This document shows, in pieces, positions 45,291-54,692 of a stretch of 64,000 nucleotides of DNA (the first letter of the stretch is position 1; the number at the start of each line of letters is the position of its first letter). This stretch comes from Natrarchaeobius chitinivorans. Lineage in GTDB: Archaea > Halobacteriota > Halobacteria > Halobacteriales > Natrialbaceae. Location of the stretch: positions 124,001-188,000 of the forward strand of contig NZ_REGA01000006.1 in NCBI RefSeq assembly GCF_003841505.1, in the 5' to 3' direction. The translations under genes were made by a program, and so were the position numbers. The notes below the pieces were generated by a model. It was not told where the DNA came from and did no database searches. It saw only the letters and a program-made list of their open reading frames with translations.

Positions 45291-45743
45291 ATGGGCGTTA
45301 CCCTCGACGACGACGCCCGGCGGTATCTCGCGCTGTTCGAAGACGTCACCGGAGCGGACGGCATCGACTGTCTGCCCGCCGAAAGCGACGAATCCGCTCG
45401 AGGCGAGGCCGGCCAGGACCGGTTGATCGTCGTGGTCTCGAGCGGGCAGATGGGTGAGGCGATCGGGCCCGGCGGGCGGACGATCCAGCGGTACGAAGAC
45501 CGGGTCGACGCGCCGGTCCGACTCGTCGAAAACGCCGTCGATCCGGAGGAGTTCGTCGCGAACGCGCTCGCACCGGCGGCGGTCTACAACGTCACGATCA
45601 GCGAAAACGAAGACACAGTCGCCTACGTCGAGGTTGCCGAAGAAGACCGCGGCGTCGCGATCGGGTCGAACGGCCGGACGATCGAGGCCGCACGGACGCT
45701 GGCGAAACGCCACTGCGATATCGACGACGTGCAGTTGATCTGA
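45291..45743 (+). CDS. nusA: NusA-like transcription factor
   Basis: A 150-residue archaeal NusA homologue made of two KH domains, with the loops SSGQMGEAIGPGGRTIQRYE (about 48-67) and VAIGSNGRTIEAARTLAKRH (about 123-142). It lacks the bacterial NusA N-terminal and S1 domains, as is usual in archaea. It is thought to act in elongation, termination or rRNA processing. It is the last gene of the rpo operon here. The ribosomal genes that normally continue the string start 2.3 kb later. Confidence 0.93.
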   Translation: MGVTLDDDARRYLALFEDVTGADGIDCLPAESDESARGEAGQDRLIVVVSSGQMGEAIGPGGRTIQRYEDRVDAPVRLVENAVDPEEFVANALAPAAVYNVTISENEDTVAYVEVAEEDRGVAIGSNGRTIEAARTLAKRHCDIDDVQLI

Positions 45744-45902
45744 TTATCTATCGCGTTTCGACTGGTCGCTCGCGCAACCCGAATACTCTTCAGGGCCCCA
45801 TTCCTTCGTCCGGATTGGTGTCGCGGTTTCCGGTGACCGCCGACTCCGGCCGACGCGATCACGGTAAAGAACGAGGACAGTCCGTAGCAGGGGTTCGTGG
45901 AG

Positions 45903-46277
45903 TCAGTTACCATGCATCAGGACAAATACCGTCCAGACCTGCGTCAAGAGCCCGTATATTAGGTCGTCGCCATAGAGTGGCGGGACGAACGCAATCCAGA
46001 GAAGTCCAAAGACGAAAATCGCAATTAGTGCCACCACGAGCGGGTACCCTGAAAGATGAACGCTAATCAACCCCCGTTCGGTCGTGGTCGAATATCTCCA
46101 GAAGAGGAATCCAGAACAGAAACCCACCGACACGAGTACCACTGTAACCCACGTGAACGTCGGCAGCACGATTCCGGTCTGTGTTCCACCGAACAACAAC
46201 ACGAGAGACAGGACAACGAGGACGATCACATCGATAGCTAACCGAACGGGATTCGAGGGTGAGACTGTGTTACCCAT
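45903..46277 (-). CDS. four-helix membrane protein
   Basis: A 124-residue hydrophobic protein with four likely membrane helices (starting near LAIDVIVLVVLSLVLLFGG, TFTWVTVVLVSVGFCSG, YPLVVALIAIFVFGLLWIAF and LLTQVWTVFVLM). The ATG at 46277 (MGNTVSPSN) was chosen, although an ATG at 46304 is possible. No family was recognised. It lies on the opposite strand between nusA and rps12, where most haloarchaea have no gene. It uses more A/T-ending codons than its neighbours, which hints at acquisition. Confidence 0.6.
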   Translation of the reverse strand: MGNTVSPSNPVRLAIDVIVLVVLSLVLLFGGTQTGIVLPTFTWVTVVLVSVGFCSGFLFWRYSTTTERGLISVHLSGYPLVVALIAIFVFGLLWIAFVPPLYGDDLIYGLLTQVWTVFVLMHGN

Positions 46278-46717
46278 ATTACCTGGATCGACTCGTGTGA
46301 ACATTCTATAAGATACGCTATAACCGTTTCCAATGCCGAAAGTTAATACTTGTCTGATAGAGAGTGGATAGAGGCCAAGTACTACCCGCGTACTCGAGCG
46401 ATTCGTGCTGCACGAGCGCGACCCGTTCGATACTCGGATCACGAAGCCGATACGATCCGTGGCTGATCGGGATCCGAATCACGCCACGGTTGACGATTCG
46501 ACGATCGGACTCACCGGTGAGCAAGTGGCCGTTTGTAGCGGTCGGTCCCTCTATGTGAGCGAATGGCACTCGTCACGGACGCGCTCGCGACCGCGTACGT
46601 CGCCGACCCGTCCCCGCTCACGTGTTGTGGCCCCTCATACGGTTTACTGTAAATCATTACCGGCGCACCCGTCGCCCGGGTCGCGGGTGCGCCGGTAAAC
46701 AGTTACAGTAATCCGTA
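46278..46717. other. 440-bp spacer with a complete family A repeat
   Basis: No gene is supported; short frames across it lack coding character. The right side (46637-46720) is a full palindromic element that ends in the stop codon of the oxidoreductase gene. Confidence 0.5.
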
Positions 46718-46720
46718 TCA
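46637..46720. repeat. palindromic intergenic repeat, family A (best copy)
   Basis: The outer arms ATACGGTTTACTGTAA and TTACAGTAATCCGTAT pair with one mismatch. The inner arms ACCGGCGCACCCG and CGGGTGCGCCGGT pair perfectly around TCGCCCGGGT. The right end CGTATCA contains the TGA stop of the minus-strand oxidoreductase gene. Confidence 0.85.
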
Positions 46721-47845
46721 CACGTCCGCCAACCGATCGACTGAGAGCGGATCCGGAACGGTCGTCCGCTCACCGCTTACCAGTTCGGCGACGACCCGGC
46801 CGCTGTGGGGCCCGAGCATCAGCCCGCTCGAGCCGTGACCGGTTGCGACGTACGCTCCGTCCGTCTCGGGGACTGCCCCGATAATAGGTAGCCCATCTCC
46901 CGAAATCGGACGGAGACCGACGCGCAGATCGGCGACCGTCGCGTCGGCAAGATCGGGGACAAGACGCTGGGCCTCGGCCAGTACCTCCTCGACGCCGCTG
47001 GCCGTCGGGCGCGGATCGAAGCCAGCGTCCGCCTCGAGGGTCGCCCCGCAGACGAGCGTTCCGTCCGGCAACGGGACGAGATAGTGGTGTCTGAACCCGG
47101 TGACGATCGGCCACGACGACGTGTCAGTATCCGGGACGTTCAGCCGGGCGATCTGGCCGCGCCTGGGTTCGAGAGGGAGTTCGACGCCGAGTTGCCCTTC
47201 GAACGCCGACGACCAGACGCCGCCCGCGAGGACGACGGTTTCGGCGTCGATCCGTTTCCCGCCCGCAGTTTCCACGCCGGTAACCCGTCCCCGGTCGATC
47301 CGGATTCGATCGACGTCCCCGTCGTACGTCGTCAGTCCGTGCGTTCGAGCGGCCGTGAGAAGCGAGTCGGTGAATACGCGTCCGTCGATCCGGGCGGCGT
47401 CGGCGTAGTGAAACGCTCGTTTCGGCTCGGCGAGGGCGGGGAACCGCTCTCGAGCCTCGTCCGGTTCGATCTCGTCGAGTCGATCGAAGTTCCGGGCGGA
47501 AACGCGCTCTAGCCGTTCGTCGTAGGGTTCGATCTCGTCGTCGTCGACCGCAACGCCGACGATACCCACCCGCTCGTAACTCGTCTCTTCGACTCCGTCG
47601 CCCCGGAGCCGATCGACCAGCTCGGGGTAGTAGGCGGCGGCGTTCGTCGCGAACTCGAATTGCTCGTCACCACCGGTCAAGCTGCTCGTCGGCGGCGATA
47701 CGATGCCGGCACCGGCGTCGGTCGCGCGTCCCGCGTCGGCTCGGTCGATCACCGCGGTCTCGACGCCCGCTCGAGCGAGGTGATAGCCCACGGAGGAGCC
47801 GACGATCCCACCACCGACGACGACAGCATCGAACCGTTCGGCCAT
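46718..47845 (-). CDS. FAD-dependent oxidoreductase (DAO family)
   Basis: A 375-residue flavoprotein of the D-amino-acid oxidase/glycine oxidase/DadA group. It has the N-terminal dinucleotide motif [20 protein letters not shown] and then [12 protein letters not shown]. The C-terminal segment is [20 protein letters not shown], with [13 protein letters not shown] just before the end. Likely substrates are amino acids or related amines, and no neighbouring gene narrows this down. The ATG at 47845 (MAERFDAVV) was chosen over an upstream in-frame ATG. Its position inside the transcription/translation cluster is unusual. Confidence 0.88.
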   Translation of the reverse strand: MAERFDAVVVGGGIVGSSVGYHLARAGVETAVIDRADAGRATDAGAGIVSPPTSSLTGGDEQFEFATNAAAYYPELVDRLRGDGVEETSYERVGIVGVAVDDDEIEPYDERLERVSARNFDRLDEIEPDEARERFPALAEPKRAFHYADAARIDGRVFTDSLLTAARTHGLTTYDGDVDRIRIDRGRVTGVETAGGKRIDAETVVLAGGVWSSAFEGQLGVELPLEPRRGQIARLNVPDTDTSSWPIVTGFRHHYLVPLPDGTLVCGATLEADAGFDPRPTASGVEEVLAEAQRLVPDLADATVADLRVGLRPISGDGLPIIGAVPETDGAYVATGHGSSGLMLGPHSGRVVAELVSGERTTVPDPLSVDRLADV

Positions 47846-48045
47846 TGGTTTCGCTCGTCGAGGTATCCACATCAAGGTACCGAGACGACCGAGTCACTCC
47901 CGATCTCGGTTCGGCGACCTCTCGCCCGCCGAGGCGTGCTAACCTCCGCTCGAGCGGTAACTCGAGGTGCCGAAACGCGCTCAGATTCGGCGAGCGGGGT
48001 ACGTCGGGCTCTCTCGAGACGTTTCGGGGAAGTCGAAAACGGGCC

Positions 48046-48052
48046 GTTTAAG
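48046..48052 (+). promoter_or_regulatory. TATA-like box of rps12
   Basis: GTTTAAG lies 25-31 nt before the rps12 ATG. It shows that rps12-rps7 has its own promoter here, separate from the rpo operon. Confidence 0.6.
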
Positions 48053-48076
48053 TGCCTCCGTCGGATACCGACTTCC

Positions 48077-48505
48077 ATGGCAAACGGCAAGTACGCCGCG
48101 CGCAAGCTCAAGAAGGACCGCCAGAACCAGCGGTGGTCTGACTCGGACTACGCGCGCCGCGCACGGGGCCTCCGCGAGAAGTCTGATCCTCTCGAGGGCG
48201 CTCCCCAGGCTCGAGGTATCGTACTCGAAAAGGTCGGCATCGAAGCGAAACAGCCCAACTCGGCGATCCGAAAGTGCGTTCGGGTTCAGCTGATCAAAAA
48301 CGGCAAACAGGTCACCGCGTTCTGTCCCGGTGACGGCGCGATTTCGTTCATCGACGAACACGACGAAGTCACCATCGCCGGTATCGGTGGGGCGAAGGGT
48401 CGTGCGATGGGCGACCTCTCGGGCGTCAACTACAAAGTCGACAAGGTAAACGGCGTCGCGCTGCTCGAACTCGTCCGCGGAAACGCGGAGAAACCGGTGC
48501 GATAA
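48077..48505 (+). CDS. rps12: small-subunit ribosomal protein S12 (uS12)
   Basis: A 142-residue decoding-centre protein of archaeal type. It contains [40 protein letters not shown] and [17 protein letters not shown]. The ATG at 48077 ([16 protein letters not shown]) matches family N-termini; a longer upstream frame is spurious. S7 follows 2 bp after its stop. Confidence 0.97.
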   Translation: MANGKYAARKLKKDRQNQRWSDSDYARRARGLREKSDPLEGAPQARGIVLEKVGIEAKQPNSAIRKCVRVQLIKNGKQVTAFCPGDGAISFIDEHDEVTIAGIGGAKGRAMGDLSGVNYKVDKVNGVALLELVRGNAEKPVR

Positions 48506-48507
48506 CC

Positions 48508-49116
48508 ATGGCGGCAGAAGACCAACCCGACCCCGACGCACCCGCCGGTGGGGCCGACGTCGGTGCCAAGCTGTTCGGCACCTGGGAGATCGACGAAATC
48601 GCCTACGAGGACCCCTCGACCGAACGCTACATCACGGTAACGCCGGTCGCACACACCGCCGGCCGCCACGCGAGCAAGCAGTTCAAGAAGTCCCAGATCT
48701 CGATCGTCGAGCGTTTCATCAACCGGCTGATGCAGTCCGAGGAGAACACGGGCAAGAAACAGCAGACGCTCAACTTCGTGCGCGAGGCGTTCGAACTCAT
48801 CCACGACCGCACCGAGGAGAACCCGGTCCAGGTGCTCGTCACCGCCGTCGAGAACTCCGCGCCGCGAGAGGAGACCGTCCGCCTGAAGTACGGCGGAATC
48901 TCGGTCCCGAAGGCGGTCGACGTCGCCCCGCAGCGCCGGGTCGACCAGTCCCTGAAGTTCCTCGCGGAAGGCGTCCACAACGCCTCGTTCAAGTCGTCGA
49001 CGTCCGTTCCGGAGGCCATCGCCAGCCAGCTTACCGGCGCGGCCAACTACGACGTCCAGACGTACGCGATCAGCCAGAAAGAAGAAAAAGAGCGCGTCGC
49101 GGCGGCTGCACGCTAA
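48508..49116 (+). CDS. rps7: small-subunit ribosomal protein S7 (uS7)
   Basis: A 202-residue 16S rRNA-binding protein. An acidic N-terminal extension rich in Asp and Pro, common in haloarchaea, precedes the conserved core: RHASKQFKKSQISIVERFIN, NPVQVLVTAVENSAPREETV and YGGISVPKAVDVAPQRRVDQ. It is co-transcribed with rps12. A pyrimidine-rich GTTTTCCTTCTGTTTTC (49121-49137) right after the stop may terminate the unit. Confidence 0.97.
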   Translation: MAAEDQPDPDAPAGGADVGAKLFGTWEIDEIAYEDPSTERYITVTPVAHTAGRHASKQFKKSQISIVERFINRLMQSEENTGKKQQTLNFVREAFELIHDRTEENPVQVLVTAVENSAPREETVRLKYGGISVPKAVDVAPQRRVDQSLKFLAEGVHNASFKSSTSVPEAIASQLTGAANYDVQTYAISQKEEKERVAAAAR

Positions 49117-49120
49117 CGCG

Positions 49121-49137
49121 GTTTTCCTTCTGTTTTC
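49121..49137 (+). terminator. T-rich 3' end after rps7
   Basis: Two four-T runs within 17 nt, directly after the rps7 stop codon, match the oligo-T termination signals of archaea. Confidence 0.45.
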
Positions 49138-49238
49138 GAGTGGTCGATCAGCGACGGCACTGCTGGTCTCGACGAGACGCACCCCTCGAGTAGCTCGCTC
49201 GCTGCCGAGTTCGATAACGAAGCGAAGCGGGTTCCCGT

Positions 49239-49994
49239 TCAGTCCGCCGCCGGCCCGTCGCCGCCGACGTACGCTCGAGTCGCGTCGACGAGCACCTGCC
49301 GGTACCCGCTCGAGTCGGGGTCGCAAGCGAGTTCACGAAAGCGGCGTCTGAACCCCTCGAAGTCGACGCCCGGAGCGTCCATCGCCGCGGCGTGTGCGAG
49401 GTCGTACAGCCGGTGATCGTCGTCGACGAGGTCGTGGCGCTCGGCCAGCGCGAGCGCGAAGGCTGCGTTGACGGCCGTAATCTCGGGGTCGGCACTCGGG
49501 GAGAGTTGCTGCAGCCCAGCCCGCGCCGGCGTCGCCGGTCGATCCGCGACGGCCGTCGCGAGACTCGACTCGAGAAACGAGAGCAGTTTCTCGCCGGGGC
49601 CGACGGTCAGCGTGATGTCGTCGGCGTAGATGTCTTTCATGTGGTTTGCGATCTGGTAACAGTGAGAGAGTTTGCGTCGCTCGACGCTCTTGCCGGCCAG
49701 CGCGAGGTAGAGCACCTCCTCGGTCGACTGGACGTGGGAGGGGTGTTCCTGTTCGTATCTGGCCATGTGGGCGAACTCGTGGAGGGCGAGTTCCCGGGCC
49801 ATCGCACTCGAGGCGGCCTGCCTCGAGATGTTGAGGACGTGGCGGTCGTCGTAGTGGCCGGCCCAGGTTCGCTCGTCGGGGTCGTCCTGGAGGTGGACGT
49901 ACACCGGCAGGGAGAGATCGTGCTCGGTTTCGAAGAGGTCTCGAGCGCTGAGGAACGGAGAAGTCGGACCGGGTCCCTGTACTCGTATATCCAT
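49239..49994 (-). CDS. DUF5781 protein with HEFAH motif
   Basis: A 251-residue protein of the haloarchaeal DUF5781 family. It contains ARELALHEFAHMARYEQEH (about residue 70), a zincin-type HExxH helix. A putative third ligand may lie in SHVQSTEEVLYLALAG. This suggests a metallopeptidase, which is an inference from the motif. The ATG at 49994 (MDIRVQGPG) was chosen because the upstream frame has no family character. It lies antisense between rps7 and the EF-2 gene. Confidence 0.75.
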   Translation of the reverse strand: MDIRVQGPGPTSPFLSARDLFETEHDLSLPVYVHLQDDPDERTWAGHYDDRHVLNISRQAASSAMARELALHEFAHMARYEQEHPSHVQSTEEVLYLALAGKSVERRKLSHCYQIANHMKDIYADDITLTVGPGEKLLSFLESSLATAVADRPATPARAGLQQLSPSADPEITAVNAAFALALAERHDLVDDDHRLYDLAHAAAMDAPGVDFEGFRRRFRELACDPDSSGYRQVLVDATRAYVGGDGPAAD

Positions 49995-50202
49995 GCGTAC
50001 CTGTTCCAGGTGCTGGTTTCGTATGTCTTTTACGCCCGTTTTCGGTGGCCGCGAGACCACCGAATCGGTGTCGTGATCGGCTTGTTGCGTGGCATTCACT
50101 CACGTAAACTGGAGATTCACGCACACGAGCCGGGGTACACGTCGAATCCTCCCGCCGACGAAACACTACCCTTTTGACCCCGCTGGCGGTAACTGGGTGT
50201 AT

Positions 50203-52389
50203 ATGGGCCGACGCAAGAAGATCGTCCAAGAGTGTGAACGGCTGATGGACGAACCGGAGAACATCCGGAACATCGCCATCGCCGCTCACGTCGATCACGG
50301 GAAAACGACCCTTTCTGACAACCTGCTGGCTGGTGCGGGCATGATCTCGGATGAGACTGCCGGCGAACAGCTCGCGATGGACACGGAAGAAGACGAACAG
50401 GAGCGCGGAATCACCATCGACGCGGCGAACGTTTCGATGACCCACGAGTACGAGGACACCAACCACCTCATCAACCTCATCGACACGCCCGGCCACGTCG
50501 ACTTCGGTGGCGACGTGACTCGTGCGATGCGCGCCGTCGACGGTGCGCTGGTCGTCGTCGACGCCGTCGAAGGGGCGATGCCCCAGACCGAGACGGTGCT
50601 GCGACAGGCCCTTCGAGAGGGCGTCAAGCCGACCCTGTTCATCAACAAGGTCGACCGCCTCATCTCCGAACTGCAGGAAGGTCCCGAAGAGATGCAGGAA
50701 CGACTGCTCTCGGTCATCCACGACGTCAACGAGCTCATCCGGGGCATGACCCAGGACATGGACGACGTCGATGACTGGACCGTGAGCGTCGAGGGTGGAA
50801 CCGTCGGCTTCGGCTCCGCGCTGTACAAGTGGGGCGTCTCGATGCCCTCGATGCAGCGTACCGGTATGGACTTCGCCGAGGTCATGGAACTCGAGCGCGC
50901 GGACAAGCGCCAGGAGCTCCACGAGAAGACGCCGCTTTCGGACGTCGTTCTCGACATGGTCTGTGAGCACTTCCCGAACCCGGTCGACGCCCAGCCCCGA
51001 CGTATTCCACGGGTCTGGCGCGGCGACGCCGAGTCCGACCTCGCGGAAGGGATGCGTCTCGTCGACGAGGACGGCGAAGTCGTCTTCATGGTCACCGACA
51101 TCTCGATGGACCCCCACGCCGGCGAGATCGCCTCCGGCCGCGTCTTCTCGGGCTCCCTCGAGAAGGGCCAGGAGCTGTACGTCTCAGGGACTGCGGGCAA
51201 AAACCGCGTCCAGTCCGTCGGCATCTACATGGGCGGTGAACGCGAGGAAGTCGACGAGGTTCCAGCGGGGAACATCGCGGCCGTCACCGGTCTGCGCGAT
51301 GCCATCGCCGGCTCGACCGTCTCGAGCGTCGAGATGACGCCGTTCGAGTCGATCGAGCACATCTCCGAGCCGGTCATCACGAAAAGCGTCGAGGCCCAGA
51401 CGATGGACGACCTCCCGAAGCTCATCGAGACGCTTCGTCAGGTCTCCAAGGAGGATCCGACGATCCAGATCACCATCAACGAGGACACCGGCGAACACCT
51501 GATCTCCGGGCAGGGCGAGCTTCACCTCGAGGTCATCACCCAGCGCATCGAGAAGAACCAGGGCATTCCGGTCAACACCGGCGAACCGATCGTCGTCTAC
51601 CGCGAACAGCCCCAGCGGCCGAGCGACGAGATCGAGGGCATCTCGCCGAACCGCCACAACCGCTTTTACGTCTCCATCGAGCCGATGTCGGACGAACTCG
51701 TCGAGACGATCCAGATGGGCGAGGCCTCGATGGACATGCCCGAGCAGGAACGTCGTGAGGCCTTACAGGAGGCCGGCATGGACAAAGACGACTCCCAGGA
51801 AGTCGAGCACATCCACGGGACCAACATCCTCATCGACGACACGAAGGGGATACAGCACCTAAACGAGACGATGGAACTCGTGATCGAGGGATTCGAGGAC
51901 GCCCTCGACAACGGCCCGCTGGCCAACGAACCGGTCCAGGGGACCCTCATCCGACTGCACGACGCCCGACTCCACGAGGACACCATCCACCGTGGCCCGG
52001 CACAGGTCATCCCGGCAACCCGGAACGCGCTTCACAAGGCGCTGATCGACGGCCAGATCAAGATGCTCGAGCCGATGCAGGACGCTCGTATCGACGTGCC
52101 AAACGACCACATGGGTGCCGCATCCGGCGAGATCCAGGGTCGTCGTGGCCGCGTCGACGACATGTACCAGGAAGGCGACCTCATGGTCGTCGAGGGTATC
52201 GCACCCGTCGGCGAGATGATCGGCTTCGCAAGCGACATCCGGAGCGCGACCGAGGGCCGTGCATCCTGGAACACCGAGAACGCCGGCTTCGAGGTCATGT
52301 CCGATTCCCTCCAGCGCGAGAAGATCATGGAGATCCGCGAGCGCAAGGGCATGAAACTCGAACTGCCGCCGAGTATCGACTACATCTAG
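50203..52389 (+). CDS. fusA: translation elongation factor EF-2
   Basis: A 728-residue GTPase that drives ribosomal translocation. G motifs are [15 protein letters not shown], the switch region [32 protein letters not shown] and the NKVD box FINKVDRLI. The His of [15 protein letters not shown] is the diphthamide site. The C-terminus ends [11 protein letters not shown]. The ATG at 50203 ([15 protein letters not shown]) is the family start. ACCCTTTTGACC, about 30 nt upstream, is a candidate promoter box. It stands alone instead of following rps7 directly. Confidence 0.97.
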   Translation: MGRRKKIVQECERLMDEPENIRNIAIAAHVDHGKTTLSDNLLAGAGMISDETAGEQLAMDTEEDEQERGITIDAANVSMTHEYEDTNHLINLIDTPGHVDFGGDVTRAMRAVDGALVVVDAVEGAMPQTETVLRQALREGVKPTLFINKVDRLISELQEGPEEMQERLLSVIHDVNELIRGMTQDMDDVDDWTVSVEGGTVGFGSALYKWGVSMPSMQRTGMDFAEVMELERADKRQELHEKTPLSDVVLDMVCEHFPNPVDAQPRRIPRVWRGDAESDLAEGMRLVDEDGEVVFMVTDISMDPHAGEIASGRVFSGSLEKGQELYVSGTAGKNRVQSVGIYMGGEREEVDEVPAGNIAAVTGLRDAIAGSTVSSVEMTPFESIEHISEPVITKSVEAQTMDDLPKLIETLRQVSKEDPTIQITINEDTGEHLISGQGELHLEVITQRIEKNQGIPVNTGEPIVVYREQPQRPSDEIEGISPNRHNRFYVSIEPMSDELVETIQMGEASMDMPEQERREALQEAGMDKDDSQEVEHIHGTNILIDDTKGIQHLNETMELVIEGFEDALDNGPLANEPVQGTLIRLHDARLHEDTIHRGPAQVIPATRNALHKALIDGQIKMLEPMQDARIDVPNDHMGAASGEIQGRRGRVDDMYQEGDLMVVEGIAPVGEMIGFASDIRSATEGRASWNTENAGFEVMSDSLQREKIMEIRERKGMKLELPPSIDYI

Positions 52390-52772
52390 ACGGCCGTTAC
52401 TCGCCCGCTCCGTTTTTCGATTCGTCCGCCGTCGGAGAGACTCGTCGCCGTCGCTGACGAGTCAGGGCGATCCTCGCGATCGTGATTCGTCGGCGACGCG
52501 ACCGCCGTTCGACGCTCGAAGGTGACTGACCGACACCCGCTCTCGGTTTTCCCGGCTGCTCGAGGGTGTCTCGAGCCGTCGACGGTCAGTCCCTCCGCCT
52601 CGAAGAGCCGCGATTTCCTCGAGCGACGCTCTCCGTCGCTGTTCGTTCGCCTCGAGCAATTCGATCGTACGGGCGTTCCGTTACTACTGACCGGTGGCGG
52701 CCTACGGAACCATGAACTCGCCAATACAGATTAACAATTTTTATTAAGTAACATATCAGTATTGCTATTGTC
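52390..52772. other. 383-bp spacer after EF-2
   Basis: A five-T run (52413-52417) shortly after the EF-2 stop is the probable terminator. The middle has no feature I can name. The last 40 bp are AT-rich and form the promoter of the next small gene. Confidence 0.45.
52739..52749 (+). promoter_or_regulatory. TATA-like box of the small gene at 52773
   Basis: TTTTATTAAGT lies 24-34 nt before a GTG codon, consistent with a leaderless gene starting with GTG. Confidence 0.5.
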
Positions 52773-53198
52773 GTGGAAGACGACCGACCCCGGATTCCGT
52801 CCCGAATCGATCCGCTGCGAGTCGGAGCGAACGCGGCACTCGTCGGCGTCTTTCTCGGTGTCGGAACTGCCGTTGCGATCGGCGGTCCCCACACTTTGCA
52901 ACTTTTCGTCGCTGGAACGATCTCGGTCGCCGTCTGTGTCGTCATCTGGCGAGGGCTGATCGCGCTCGCTCCCTGTACCGGGTTCCCCACCCGACCATGG
53001 CCCCGAGTTCGAGTGACGCAAGCGAACGCCCGTCCGCCGAACACCGCCGACGGCGATCGGTACGCCGATCAGTCGTCGGCGAGCACGGCGCGCTCGGATC
53101 GCTCCTCTCGTGTCAACAGTGGCGATCCGTCCGCTTTCGGCCCCAGTTCGGGGCCGAACGGCGGGTCGTCGGGATCGATCACCCATTGCGAGTCGTAG
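52773..53198 (+). CDS. small membrane protein overlapping cofH
   Basis: A possible 141-residue protein starting with GTG. Residues 20-65 form two membrane helices (ANAALVGVFLGVGTAVAIGG and LFVAGTISVAVCVVIWRG). The rest is polar, low-complexity Ser/Pro/Arg sequence, whose last 130 bp are antisense to the 3' end of cofH. The N-terminal part looks real, with a good TATA box at the right distance. The tail may be read-through after loss of an earlier stop. No family was recognised. Confidence 0.5.
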   Translation: MEDDRPRIPSRIDPLRVGANAALVGVFLGVGTAVAIGGPHTLQLFVAGTISVAVCVVIWRGLIALAPCTGFPTRPWPRVRVTQANARPPNTADGDRYADQSSASTARSDRSSRVNSGDPSAFGPSSGPNGGSSGSITHCES

Positions 53199-54451
53199 TC
53201 GGTCGAGCGTTCGACCGGTGTCCGGCCGATCGAGGTGATCATCTCGACGTAGTCCTCGAACGAGCGGAACTCGCCGTACTCGCCGCCGGCGCGTTTCGTG
53301 ATCTCCTCGGAGAGGATCGTCCCCATGAAGTCGTCGGCACCACACGAGAGCATTTTGAGCCCCTGTTCGTCGCCGTACTTGACCCACGAGGACTGCACGT
53401 GATCGACGTTGTCGAGAAAGAGCCGCGAGACGGCGATGAGGAGTTCGTCCTCGTCCGTGCTCGCGCCGCCGGAGACGACGTCGTGTTCGAAAAGCGGCGT
53501 GTTCTGGTGGACGAACGACAGCGGGACGAACTCCGTGATCGCACCGTCGACCCGCTCTTGCAGGTCACGGATCCGTTTCAGGTGGAGCGCGCGATGTGCC
53601 TCGTTTTCGACGTGTCCGTACATGATCGTCGCCGTCAGACCGAGGCCGACGTTCGCGGCGGCTTCCATCGCCTCGAGCCACCCTCCCGTATCGATCTTGC
53701 CGGGACAGATCACGTCCCGTACTTCGTCGACGAGGATTTCGGCGGCGGTACCGGGGACGGTGTCGAGGCCGGCGTCGGCGAGTCGACCGTAGACCTCCTC
53801 GTACGACCAGTCGGTTCCGCGGCGAGCGTGGTACCCCTCTTCGGGCGTCATCGAGTGGACGTGGACGCCGTCGACGCTCATCGCCCCCATCTGCTCGGCG
53901 TACGTTCCCGGGCTCGTCTCGTACCGTTCCGGTGGAATGTAGTTGACCGCCTTCGGATCCGAATGGGACTCGAGGATCTCGCGGTGTTCGTCGTCCAGCG
54001 CGAACGCGGGGTGGAGACCCGAGACCGAGGTGACCTCGTAGATGCCGCGGGAGACGGCGTCGGAGACGATCTCGCGGGAATCGGCAGGCGTCTTCGTAAA
54101 TCCGGCGGTGTCGACCTCGGATCCCGTCTCGAACGTGTGTGCGGCGTCTTTGAAGTTACAGAACAGACAGCCGACGTTACAGGCCGTCGTGACGTTGTTG
54201 TTCAGGTTCGCGACGAAGGTGACCTCCTCGCCGACGACGTCCGCCCGTCGGCGGTCGGCTGCCTCGAGCACCAGTTCCTTCCGTCGCCGATCGATACCGT
54301 CGGTGGCCGTTCCAGTCGTCAGTAACTCGATCGCGTCGTCGACGGTGAGTCGGTCACCGTCGTTCGCTTTCGCAAGTGCGTTTTCGAAGGACTGGTCGGT
54401 CTCGGGAACGTGATCGAACGCGAGGTCGTCCTTCGTCACCGGTCGCTCCAT
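53069..54451 (-). CDS. cofH: FO synthase subunit 2 (5-amino-6-(D-ribitylamino)uracil:tyrosine transferase)
   Basis: A 460-residue radical-SAM enzyme. With CofG it makes the deazaflavin FO, the chromophore of coenzyme F420, from tyrosine and a riboflavin precursor. The [4Fe-4S]/SAM motif is CNVGCLFCNF (about residue 90). VTSVSGLHPAF, GTAAEILVDEVRDVICPGK and TATIMYGHVE follow, in CofH order. CofG is not in this window. It is monocistronic on the minus strand and converges with a small membrane-protein gene. Confidence 0.93.
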   Translation of the reverse strand: MERPVTKDDLAFDHVPETDQSFENALAKANDGDRLTVDDAIELLTTGTATDGIDRRRKELVLEAADRRRADVVGEEVTFVANLNNNVTTACNVGCLFCNFKDAAHTFETGSEVDTAGFTKTPADSREIVSDAVSRGIYEVTSVSGLHPAFALDDEHREILESHSDPKAVNYIPPERYETSPGTYAEQMGAMSVDGVHVHSMTPEEGYHARRGTDWSYEEVYGRLADAGLDTVPGTAAEILVDEVRDVICPGKIDTGGWLEAMEAAANVGLGLTATIMYGHVENEAHRALHLKRIRDLQERVDGAITEFVPLSFVHQNTPLFEHDVVSGGASTDEDELLIAVSRLFLDNVDHVQSSWVKYGDEQGLKMLSCGADDFMGTILSEEITKRAGGEYGEFRSFEDYVEMITSIGRTPVERSTDYDSQWVIDPDDPPFGPELGPKADGSPLLTREERSERAVLADD

Positions 54452-54692
54452 CGTCGCAACGATGCGGGCACAGTGAGAAAAGGGTGATGGTCCGGCCCTG
54501 TTACGGCCGACAGCGACCGTAACAACCGATATCGGTCTGACAGATGTGTGGCCGGCGTTCGCTCGTCGACCGATGTCGCCACTGCGATTGTCGTGTGGAC
54601 ACGATCGGCGATGAAAACCGGATACGAGCCCTGGTACGCACGTCGAGTCCGCGGTCGTCGTGGAGGTTCAGAGAAACCGCCGACCGTCGCCG

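Noticed and set aside
49333-51117. A 594-codon minus-strand frame across DUF5781 and the EF-2 gene.
   Set aside because: It runs antisense through EF-2 and out of frame through DUF5781. No domain is recognisable.
52386-52724. A 112-codon minus-strand frame after EF-2.
   Set aside because: Ser/Arg-rich composition unlike haloarchaeal proteins, no promoter, no family.
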